From NCBI GenBank assembly GCA_028687545.1, contig JAQTZZ010000005.1, positions 89,015 to 153,014 on the forward strand: DNA of 64,000 bases. The letters are read 5' to 3'. The position numbers were made by a program, and so were the translations under genes. Positions 1 to 7,413 of the stretch are shown here, piece after piece (position 1 is the first letter of the stretch; every line of letters begins with the position of its first letter). The DNA comes from Candidatus Wallbacteria bacterium. GTDB taxonomy: Bacteria; Muiribacteriota; JAQTZZ01. The notes below the pieces were generated by a model, which did no database searches, was not told the DNA's origin, and worked only from the letters and a program-made list of their open reading frames with translations.

Positions 1-290
1 GCAAAGACGATGAAGTCACCTTCGAAGCTCAGGAGCGACTTCTTATTGACCAGTGGCAGCAGCAGGCCTGCCAGTATCACTGCTCCCAGATTGAGCGCTG
101 GAGCAATGCCGAAGATCTGGGAAGATGTCGTGCTGATGACAGTTCCTTTCTTCAGAAGACGGATAAAATCATGATACGGTTGCAGGAGCCTGGGACCGAT
201 TCGTCCGGCCCACCAAGCTTTTTCACAGTTTATTATACCGATAAAAAGCAGGGGGAAAACAAAGATGATCAGTAGATTCAGAAGAGTCAT
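1..290 (-). CDS. Complex-I/group-4 hydrogenase membrane subunit, NuoH/HyfC-like (3' end off window)
   Basis: Partial gene. Only the first 96 codons lie in the window, and the C-terminus runs off the left edge. The visible translation starts MTLLNLLIIFVFPLLFIG (a membrane segment) and continues with GRIGPRLLQPYHDFIRLLKK, the cytoplasmic loop pattern of the NuoH/HyfC/HycD (respiratory chain NADH dehydrogenase subunit 1) family, then a second membrane segment. The ATG overlaps the stop codon of the upstream gene (ATGA at 287-290), so the two are probably translationally coupled. In this family the subunit joins the peripheral hydrogenase or dehydrogenase arm to the proton-pumping membrane arm. 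Family assignment is good. Which enzyme it serves (hydrogenase-4, formate hydrogenlyase or another) cannot be told from this fragment. Confidence 0.8.
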   Translation of the reverse strand, partial: MTLLNLLIIFVFPLLFIGIINCEKAWWAGRIGPRLLQPYHDFIRLLKKGTVISTTSSQIFGIAPALNLGAVILAGLLLPLVNKKSLLSFEGDFIVF

Positions 291-2263
291 GGCATCATCC
301 CTACAGCCCCCAGCAAAGCCAGCAGCAGGAAGATAAGGCCGTATTTTATATATTGTTGTGTACTGCCGCTCTGGATCCAGCTCAGATTCTTCTGAAGCCA
401 GAAATATAATCTGTGCAGGGGATTCATGAAAAAGTTCCGGAACAGATCATGACTGTGTGATGAAAAAGAAGCTTTGAGCGGGAATAAACCTTTGGGTGGC
501 GATAAATCTGTTTCACCGTTAAGCATAGGCTTCATCAGAACCAGGAAACGGCTTACGAATGAAGAAGCAGTATATTGAAGCCGGATGCTTCCTTTCTGAT
601 AACCGCAGTCCCAGGTTTTAAATGAGGACTCATGTCCCGTAAGCAGCCGTCTGCGCAGAGAGAACAAAACAAGTGTCACTGTCACCAGTGCCACTGAAAT
701 CAGAGAGATCTGGTTCAGGACAGCAAGCGATGGGATCGCTTTGGCCGAGATTCCTGTGAACTGTTGCGCAGCGCTGTTGACAATCCCGAGCGCAAGCTGC
801 GGCAGGAAGCCGATCAGGATGCAGAGGGCCGAGAGGGCGGCCATCGGAAGAAGCATCAACCGGTCGGCTTCGGTTCGCACTTCCGATGCTGCAGGACTTC
901 TCGGCAGTCCCAGGAAGACAATGCTGAAAGCTTTGGAGAAGCACATCATCGCCATTACTCCCACAAAGGACAGAAAGGAAATGGCTGCCACTGAAATTAA
1001 GATCAGCACCGGGAGTCTGATCAGGGAAGCCTTGAGAAGGGCAAAATAAATCAGAAATTCGCTGACAAATCCATTGAAAGGCGGCAGCCCTGAGATGGCC
1101 ATTGAGCCAACGAGAAAGAAGGCCGCTGTAAACGGCATGGACTTGATCAACCCGCCCAACAGCTCAATGTCACGCAGATGTGTTGCTCTATAGACCGCTC
1201 CTGCCCCGAAAAAGAGCAGGGCTTTGAAAAGCGAGTGATTGAGTACATGCAGGAAGGCTCCCGCGAAGCCCAGAAAAGCCACGGTACTGTTGCCGGTGGA
1301 GATGCCCAGCATGCCTATTCCCATGCCCATTCCAATGATTCCGATGTTTTCCACGCTGTGATAGGCAAGCAACCGTTTCAGATCATGCTGAGCGAGTGCG
1401 AACAATACTCCAACCACTGCTGAAAAGGTGGAGACTGCCAGCACCAGAAAGCCCAGCCAGAAAGGAATTGTATCCATGAATGTCAGAATTCTGGCGATTC
1501 CGTAAATTCCGGTTTTAATCATCACTCCTGACATCAGTCCTGAGACATGGCTGGGTGCGGCAGGGTGAGCCCGAGGCAGCCAGATGTGGAACGGGATAAA
1601 GCCTGCTTTCAGGCTGAAACCGCAAAAGAAGAGGATGAAGATCAGGCCAGGGTGCTGGAAAGTGGAGATGGCAAAACGGAATGTGTCGAAACTGTAGCTG
1701 CCTGAGCGGTTGGCCAGCAGGACGAATCCGATGGAGAGGATGATCAGGCTCAGATGAGTGAAAATCAGATACTCGATTCCAGCAGCGAATACTTCCCGAT
1801 TATCATTTTCATAAGTGATCAGAAAATACGAAGCCATTGACATCAATTCCCAGGCAAATAAAAATGCCAGGCCATTTCTCAGAGTGACAACCAGAAGCAT
1901 CGAACAAGTCAAGAGAGGCAGGAAGAAAAACTGAAGCGCTGTCTGTTTTCCCTTATCCTGATCGGATTTCAGATAACCGCAGGCATAAATTGTTGTGATC
2001 ATACTTAAGATTGAAATGGTAAGAACGAAAAATGCAGACAAAGGATCGATTGTCAGATCGACTGTTCCTGTTAAAAGATGTGAAAATCCGAGAGTAGGGT
2101 AAAGTCTACTGCCTGACAAAACCGGAAGTACACTCACGAATAAGCAAAAGGTTGCCAGGGCAGTGAAAGCTGAAACAATCTGTCCTTTCCGATTTTCAGG
2201 GAAGAACAGGGAAGTGATGCTGCCTGTAATCAGTAAGAATATTCCGACTAGAAAGTAAATCAT
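287..2263 (-). CDS. Proton-conducting membrane subunit, HyfB/HycC/NuoL-like
   Basis: A 658-residue, very hydrophobic antiporter-like subunit of the NuoL/HyfB (Proton_antipo_M) family. Family hallmarks are visible: a DLKRLLAYHSVENIG segment near residue 290, the following FKALLFFGAGAVYRATH segment, and SGLPPFNGFVSE near residue 395. The length fits hydrogenase-4 subunit B rather than the shorter MrpD type. A C-terminal soluble stretch with SFKTWDCGYQ is also typical of HyfB. It would conduct protons or sodium across the cytoplasmic membrane, driven by a partner hydrogenase or dehydrogenase. It overlaps the next gene by four bases (ATGA) and is preceded by a strong promoter at 2295-2323, so it is likely the first gene of the operon. 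Confidence 0.88.
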   Translation of the reverse strand: MIYFLVGIFLLITGSITSLFFPENRKGQIVSAFTALATFCLFVSVLPVLSGSRLYPTLGFSHLLTGTVDLTIDPLSAFFVLTISILSMITTIYACGYLKSDQDKGKQTALQFFFLPLLTCSMLLVVTLRNGLAFLFAWELMSMASYFLITYENDNREVFAAGIEYLIFTHLSLIILSIGFVLLANRSGSYSFDTFRFAISTFQHPGLIFILFFCGFSLKAGFIPFHIWLPRAHPAAPSHVSGLMSGVMIKTGIYGIARILTFMDTIPFWLGFLVLAVSTFSAVVGVLFALAQHDLKRLLAYHSVENIGIIGMGMGIGMLGISTGNSTVAFLGFAGAFLHVLNHSLFKALLFFGAGAVYRATHLRDIELLGGLIKSMPFTAAFFLVGSMAISGLPPFNGFVSEFLIYFALLKASLIRLPVLILISVAAISFLSFVGVMAMMCFSKAFSIVFLGLPRSPAASEVRTEADRLMLLPMAALSALCILIGFLPQLALGIVNSAAQQFTGISAKAIPSLAVLNQISLISVALVTVTLVLFSLRRRLLTGHESSFKTWDCGYQKGSIRLQYTASSFVSRFLVLMKPMLNGETDLSPPKGLFPLKASFSSHSHDLFRNFFMNPLHRLYFWLQKNLSWIQSGSTQQYIKYGLIFLLLALLGAVGMMP

Positions 2264-2294
2264 ATGAGCACTTTCAAAACTAGCATTTTAGGGG

Positions 2295-2323
2295 ATTTTA
2301 TGACAGCAGGATAGGCTTGTCAA
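2295..2323 (-). promoter_or_regulatory. Sigma70-type promoter of the hydrogenase-like operon
   Basis: Reading the minus strand: TTGACA at 2323-2318, 17-nt spacer, TAAAAT at 2300-2295. The -35 is perfect and the -10 has one mismatch. It lies about 30 nt upstream of the ATG at 2263. Confidence 0.7.
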
Positions 2324-2496
2324 GGGGCGGGTGATGACCACAGTTACCACTAATTGGACTTTTTCATCATACTGCTATGGGTACTGCTGATTCATGGCTC
2401 TATTTAATAGTCTGAACAAATCTGATAGAATTTTATACCAATCCAGGTTAATTTCTGTGAATGACATGTCTGTCGGAAAATATTACGGAGGTTTGG

Positions 2497-3897
2497 ATGA
2501 AAGTGGTTGGATTTGTCGGGAGCCCCGCAATGGCTGGAAAATTGATCGTAATCATGGCGTTGGTCGCAACCGTGGTTTTGGCCGGGGAAGTAGTGGACTG
2601 TTCCAGGGATTTCAACCAGAAACCAGGGACTTTCCAGTGTGAGAGAGTTTCGCTGCATCCGGATTTTCTTCCCTTTATCGGCAAGTGGGAAGGCGAATTC
2701 ATGTCCTATGACAATGACAAAAAGAAATTCCGGCCAGTGCATAATGTAGTGGATTATTCGGATGAGGATTGTTACAGAGATCCTAAAACAGGCGATATCT
2801 TCCTGATCGGCCGCGAGATCAATACTTTTCTGCCGTTCATGGGAAAACCTGCGATGATTCAGTCGTCGAATCTCGTTTATGGCCTGAGGGAAGGCCTGGA
2901 GGATAAACCGTATCTGTTGACTGTCGACCACGAACACGGCATCTGCGAATACAAACTCGTGTCAGAAGACAATACTGCCGAAATCGCAGTCTGGAAAACC
3001 ACTATCCCGGCGAGCAGCGGGAATCTGGAGATGGAATTCACGGTCACTGACGCCCGCGATCATTCCTATACCAAGGCTACCAGACGCAATGTGAAAGTAG
3101 AACTAAGGGTCGGCAGCAGTGAACGCCCTCTCTGGGAAGGTGTGGTCACAAAAGGATTTCATACCCGCGCAGAGGAGCAGCTCGGGAAGTATTTCAAGGG
3201 TTACGATGGCTGTTTCGTGCTTTATGACATGAAATCCGGACAATACACTTTTTATAATTATCACAGATGCGAAACCAGATTTTCTCCCTGCTCCACATTT
3301 AAAGTGTTTAACAGCCTGGCAGGACTGGATGCCGGGATTCTCAATGATGAAAACACTCTCTTCAAATGGGATGGAACAAAGCAGCCTTATGGGAGCTGGG
3401 AGAAAGAGCAGACCCTGCAGAGCGCGTTCCGCGATTCAGTGGTCTGGTATTTCCAGGAGAACTCCCGCAGGGTCGGCCCGCTGAAGATGCAGAAATACCT
3501 CAATGGTGTCGGATATGGAAACTGCGATATTTCAGGAGGGATAGATACTTTCTGGCTGAACAGCACTCTCAAGGTTTCAGCCATCGAGCAGGTGATTTTT
3601 CTCAAGAGATTGTACCGCGATAAACTGCCGTTCGAACAGCGGAGCATGGAAACTGTCAGAAAAATCATGGTTCAGGAACAGGAGAAGAATCTGGAATTCT
3701 CCGGAAAGACAGGATCTGCTTTTGTGAACGACAAGTGGACTCTGGGCTGGTTTGTGGGGCATCTGAAACTTAAAACCAGTGATTACCTGTTCGCAGCGAA
3801 TATTTCCGCTCCTGACGATGCCAGGGGCACAAAGGCGCGTGAAATAACCTGCGACATCTTAAAAGAACTTTTTGGAGTGAAACTGACTGACAAGTGA
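2497..3897 (+). CDS. Secreted class D beta-lactamase-like protein with an extra N-terminal domain
   Basis: 466 residues from the ATG at 2497. This start is preferred over the in-frame ATG at 2461 because GGAGG sits 5 nt upstream and a signal peptide follows directly. The C-terminal half has the class D (OXA / BlaR1 sensor) motifs in order: STFK (S266, K269), SVV (S314), YGN (340-342) and KTGS (404-407). The first part, about residues 30-225, is an additional domain I do not recognise. OXA enzymes are about 260 residues long, so this is a two-domain protein. It could be a penicillin-hydrolysing or penicillin-sensing exported protein; BlaR1-type sensors carry the same fold but lack this arrangement. 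Its stop overlaps the next gene (GTGA), so it heads a three-gene operon. Confidence 0.82.
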   Translation: MKVVGFVGSPAMAGKLIVIMALVATVVLAGEVVDCSRDFNQKPGTFQCERVSLHPDFLPFIGKWEGEFMSYDNDKKKFRPVHNVVDYSDEDCYRDPKTGDIFLIGREINTFLPFMGKPAMIQSSNLVYGLREGLEDKPYLLTVDHEHGICEYKLVSEDNTAEIAVWKTTIPASSGNLEMEFTVTDARDHSYTKATRRNVKVELRVGSSERPLWEGVVTKGFHTRAEEQLGKYFKGYDGCFVLYDMKSGQYTFYNYHRCETRFSPCSTFKVFNSLAGLDAGILNDENTLFKWDGTKQPYGSWEKEQTLQSAFRDSVVWYFQENSRRVGPLKMQKYLNGVGYGNCDISGGIDTFWLNSTLKVSAIEQVIFLKRLYRDKLPFEQRSMETVRKIMVQEQEKNLEFSGKTGSAFVNDKWTLGWFVGHLKLKTSDYLFAANISAPDDARGTKAREITCDILKELFGVKLTDK

Positions 3898-5291
3898 GCA
3901 AGGAATCCGGAAAATATACAAGCTGGAACAGGCGGGCGCTGATCAAGCGAATCGAAATTCTCGAGAGGGAATGCAGTCTGTCTGAAACCGGGACGGAAAG
4001 TGAGGATTTTTCCGGGTTGCCTGAGTTATCCGAAGCCTGCGATCTTTCAATTGTGACCACCCCCGGGCAGCCGGAAAACTTGCTGATCGAAGGCGAGAAC
4101 CTTGAGGCCCTGCACCTGCTGAATCGGGATTTTCGCGGCAAAATCGACCTGATTTACATCGATCCTCCTTACAATACCGGACGCACTGATTTCCGCTATC
4201 TGGACAATTTCCGATCCGGCGATGGAGACAGGCACGGGCGCTGGATTTCATTCATGCGGAAAAGGCTGATTCCGGCAAGGGATCTTCTAGCCGACGAAGG
4301 TGCCATCTTCATTTCCATCAATGAAGATGAGTTCGCCCATCTGAAGCTTTTGTGCGACGAGATTTTCGGAGAGCGGAATTATCTTACCACTGTCTCAGTC
4401 AAGGTCAGGCATGAGAAGAGATTCCTCAAGAGCGACAAGGCTTTCCACGAAGTTGTGGAATACCTGCTGCTTTACAGGAAGCGCGGGTTCAAACCATGGA
4501 AGAGACGGGAATCCGCCAGAATGGATGATTACAGGTACAAGATCAGGGAACTGAAGGACAATCCGCAGCTTGTCCGATTCGGGGGAAAAAAAACGGCAGT
4601 ATTCGGCCCAGGGGAATTTGAACTGGTTAAAGGAGACCCTGGAGCAGGCATGCTCAAGAAGATCAATATCCGCGGCACGCTCAAGGAAGGAAATTCCAGC
4701 GGCCGCTTTTACATGAAATACCTTGCCGGAAAGCCTGGCGGGTATCTTTACAGGGTGGAAGGAATCGGAGACGATGGAATGGGATGCAGGTACTTTCTCA
4801 CCCCTACAGACCGGAAAAACGGGAACTATCTTCAGGGTGTACCTCAAAGCGGCGAGTCTGTAAAAGAATTCCCCTGCCCCAATTTTTTCGACTTTGTTTC
4901 CGAATTCAACAGAGTCGGCCAGGAAGGTGGAGTGGAATTCCGTAATGGGAAAAAACCAGTGGAGTTTCTGAAAAAAATCCTGGAAATCGGTAATTGTACA
5001 GGCAAGAAGGATGCAATCGTGCTGGACTTTTTTGCAGGTTCAGGGAGCACCGGTCAGGCCGTACTGGAACTCAACCTGAGCGATCCGGGAAACAGGAGAT
5101 TCATACTCTGCACGAACAATGAAGAGGACATCTGCAGCCAGGTCTGCTATCCCAGGCTCAGGAACGTGATGCTGGGCTACAGAGACCGCTGCAGACGGCT
5201 GCATCCCGGACTGGGAGGAAATCTCAGATATTTCAGGATACAGCCTGCAGGAAGGGGGGGAAGTGAACAGGGAAAAAATCGTTTATTCTGA
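3894..5291 (+). CDS. Orphan adenine-specific DNA methyltransferase, type III Mod-like
   Basis: 465 residues, starting at a GTG that overlaps the preceding stop by 3 nt. DPPY (catalytic motif IV, residues 90-93, in DLIYIDPPYNTG) comes before the AdoMet-binding FAGSGSTG motif (about residue 380). This order defines beta-class amino-methyltransferases such as type III Mod and M.EcoP15I-like enzymes. The region between them should carry target recognition. It is shorter than typical type III Mod subunits, and no Res or other restriction gene is nearby. It probably methylates adenine in chromosomal DNA as a solitary enzyme, or belongs to a non-classical system. It overlaps the ion channel gene by 29 nt. 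Confidence 0.86.
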   Translation: MSKESGKYTSWNRRALIKRIEILERECSLSETGTESEDFSGLPELSEACDLSIVTTPGQPENLLIEGENLEALHLLNRDFRGKIDLIYIDPPYNTGRTDFRYLDNFRSGDGDRHGRWISFMRKRLIPARDLLADEGAIFISINEDEFAHLKLLCDEIFGERNYLTTVSVKVRHEKRFLKSDKAFHEVVEYLLLYRKRGFKPWKRRESARMDDYRYKIRELKDNPQLVRFGGKKTAVFGPGEFELVKGDPGAGMLKKINIRGTLKEGNSSGRFYMKYLAGKPGGYLYRVEGIGDDGMGCRYFLTPTDRKNGNYLQGVPQSGESVKEFPCPNFFDFVSEFNRVGQEGGVEFRNGKKPVEFLKKILEIGNCTGKKDAIVLDFFAGSGSTGQAVLELNLSDPGNRRFILCTNNEEDICSQVCYPRLRNVMLGYRDRCRRLHPGLGGNLRYFRIQPAGRGGSEQGKNRLF

Positions 5292-6051
5292 GATGCCGGT
5301 CCCTGGACCCTGGCAGATAGTGATCCTGTTACTTTCCATTTATGTGCTGCTTGCGATTCTTGTGGAAACAGCCTGCACCCTTTCCCCGGAGACTGTAGAT
5401 CTGCTCTGGGATATAGACACCCTGATCTGTTTTGTCTTTATTGGTGATTTCTTCTGGCATCTGTTCAGGGCAAGGGACAAAATGGAATACCTGAAGTGGG
5501 GCTGGATTGACCTTATTTCCAGCATTCCCAATATCCATTACCTGCGGGTAGGCCGGATTGCCAGGGTTATCCGGGTCCTGCGAATCCTGAGAGCCGTACG
5601 TTCCACGCATGTCATTTTTCATTACTATTTCACCAACCGCAAGCGGTCGATCTTTGCTTCCATAACTGTGATCTGGTTTGCGCTCCTCATTTCCTCTTCG
5701 ATTACTATTCTCAACATCGAGACTACGCCTGAAGCGAATGTGAAAAATGCGGGAGATGCGCTCTGGTGGGCTTTCAACACCATCGTCGCCGGCGGAGGTT
5801 ACGGGAACTATTTCCCTCTGACTGCAAGCGGCAAGATCCTGGCCGGATTCCTGATGATCGCAGGCATGGTGATTTTCGGGATTTTCACAGCCTTGCTGGC
5901 ATCCAAGTTTGTGGAAGCTGAGTATAAGGATTTTCAGGAAGAGTATATAGAAAGCGAAGCCCGCGAAGATGTCACAGAGAGGATGATTCTGGAAGAACTG
6001 AAACGGCTCAGGGAAGAGGTCGCTGAACTTAAGAAGGCGAAGAAGGACTGA
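5263..6051 (+). CDS. Voltage-gated-type cation channel with atypical selectivity filter
   Basis: 262 residues, starting at GTG 5263 after a GGAAGGGGGGG-like ribosome site, 29 nt inside the methyltransferase gene. It has six membrane segments of the Ion_trans family. The S4 helix at residues 95-113 carries arginines every third residue (RVGRIARVIRVLRILRAVR). The pore loop reads TIVAGGGYGNYFP (residues 173-185), where potassium channels normally have TxxTVGYGD: the filter Thr and Val are both Gly and the final Asp is Asn. The C-terminal tail (about residues 218-262) is charged and predicted to be coiled coil, a common tetramerisation element. It is likely a tetrameric membrane channel; ion selectivity is uncertain because of the filter. 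Confidence 0.85.
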   Translation: MNREKIVYSEMPVPGPWQIVILLLSIYVLLAILVETACTLSPETVDLLWDIDTLICFVFIGDFFWHLFRARDKMEYLKWGWIDLISSIPNIHYLRVGRIARVIRVLRILRAVRSTHVIFHYYFTNRKRSIFASITVIWFALLISSSITILNIETTPEANVKNAGDALWWAFNTIVAGGGYGNYFPLTASGKILAGFLMIAGMVIFGIFTALLASKFVEAEYKDFQEEYIESEAREDVTERMILEELKRLREEVAELKKAKKD

Positions 6052-6054
6052 GGT

Positions 6055-6657
6055 CTAAGGGCTGAGTTCAGATGTAGTTTCTGAAGTTCCGGAACTTATC
6101 TCAGCAGTTTCTTCTGCATGTATCTCTTTCTCGAACTTCATTCTGGTGAATACCGCTCCGGCAAGTGAAAGATCGTAAATCAAACCCTTGCGGCCGATCA
6201 CGAATCCAATCACAGGGTCTTCAAGTTTCCGGATGTCCAGGAATCCCTGCTTCCCAGTCTTCGGCATTCCAAGCGCTGCTTCTTCCGTGATTTTCCAGGT
6301 GGGCCTGGAGCGGAATTTCGCAAGGGAACTGTCCTGCATGAAGAGCAGGATGATGCTTTTCCGCTGGGCTGCCAATTGGTTGCTCAAAAGGTCAAGCAGA
6401 TAATAATCCTCGGTTTTTCCGTTGATCCGCAGCACTCCTTCGCCATGCTCATTCCCTGACATCAGCCCGATCCTGTATACACGGGGCAGCACCAGCACTG
6501 CCTTGGCTTTTTTTACCAGCTCGTCCCCATTGGTGACATGATGGTGGAAATCCGCAAGCATGAGGTCAGCGCGTTCGTTGGTTTCAGTAGCGGATTCAGC
6601 CTGCGCCGGTATTGACTGGAAGCAGAAGAGCATCATGAAAATTAAAAGGGAGATCAT
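6055..6657 (-). CDS. Secreted SYLF (Ysc84-like) domain protein, downstream copy
   Basis: 200 residues with an N-terminal signal peptide (cleavage probably after SIPAQA). The body matches the SYLF/Ysc84 lipid-binding family: KKAKAVLVLPRVYRIGLM near the start and the C-terminal VIGRKGLIYDLSLAGAVFTR. In this copy the central glycine-rich segment usual for the family is weak. Its ATG overlaps the stop of the adjacent paralogue (ATGA at 6654-6657), so both are translated from one message. SYLF domains bind phosphoinositides in eukaryotes; the bacterial exported versions have no settled function. Confidence 0.82.
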   Translation of the reverse strand: MISLLIFMMLFCFQSIPAQAESATETNERADLMLADFHHHVTNGDELVKKAKAVLVLPRVYRIGLMSGNEHGEGVLRINGKTEDYYLLDLLSNQLAAQRKSIILLFMQDSSLAKFRSRPTWKITEEAALGMPKTGKQGFLDIRKLEDPVIGFVIGRKGLIYDLSLAGAVFTRMKFEKEIHAEETAEISSGTSETTSELSP

Positions 6658-7253
6658 GGCTTTTTCTCAGGGAATTCCATTTTAGTGAATCTGGTGCCTT
6701 CAAGCGACAGGCTGTACATCAGGCCTCTGCGGCCGATCACATAAGCCAGGATCTGAGGACTGACCTTGTCGGTGTTGACTGGTCCGCCGTCCCCTGTGCC
6801 TGCCACTGTGATCGAAGCATCCAGTCCTGCCCTCCATTTGTTCCCTGACCTGATCTTTTTGAAAATGTCTTCCTGCATGAAAAGCAGGATCACGGTTTTT
6901 TTCTCAGCTCCCAGCTGGAATCCAAAAGAGGCTGTGGACATGCTGTAATAGTCAATGGTCTTGCCGTCGACCCGCATCGCACCCTCGCCATATTCCAGGC
7001 CGAAAGCCACTCCCACTTTGTAGACCCTGGGGAAGACGAGCACAGCCTTAGCCTGCTTGACGAGCCGCCTGCCCCCGCTGACTTTGTCGTAGAAGTGCAG
7101 CAGCGAATTGTCCACCCTGGTCTCGATCTCGCTGGTCACGATTTCCCTGTTCCTGATCTCCCCGGTGGATTCAGCATAGAGAGTGCCTTTCAGACAGAGA
7201 AGGAACAGGCAGAGGCAGAGTTTGAAGCAAGAAGATGATAATAATTCGGCCAT
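6654..7253 (-). CDS. Secreted SYLF (Ysc84-like) domain protein, upstream copy
   Basis: 199 residues, signal peptide at the N-terminus, start ATG at 7253 with AAGGTGA five bases upstream. Domain signatures: VKQAKAVLVFPRVYKVGVAF, then YSMSTASFGFQLGAEKKTVI, and VIGRRGLMYSLSLEGTRFTK at the end. This copy keeps the canonical SYLF features better than its downstream neighbour, with which it overlaps by 4 nt. The two are tandem duplicates that have diverged considerably. Likely periplasmic or membrane-surface lipid-binding proteins; the function is otherwise unknown. Confidence 0.85.
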   Translation of the reverse strand: MAELLSSSCFKLCLCLFLLCLKGTLYAESTGEIRNREIVTSEIETRVDNSLLHFYDKVSGGRRLVKQAKAVLVFPRVYKVGVAFGLEYGEGAMRVDGKTIDYYSMSTASFGFQLGAEKKTVILLFMQEDIFKKIRSGNKWRAGLDASITVAGTGDGGPVNTDKVSPQILAYVIGRRGLMYSLSLEGTRFTKMEFPEKKP

Positions 7254-7413
7254 GAAATCACCTTTCTTTCAATTTTACTGCATGATTTGAATTAATCTAA
7301 TTTATGCTGGCCTGTTTAATAATATTTGTCAACAGGCTGGATTTTTTGTAAAATCATAAACATGGCGATCGATATTCTAAACAATCCTACTTTTTGCTCA
7401 GATATTCGGCTCA

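Noticed and set aside
2404-2937. 177-codon minus-strand frame opposite the beta-lactamase-like gene
   Set aside because: No recognisable domain, and it spans the promoter and signal peptide region of the supported plus-strand gene.
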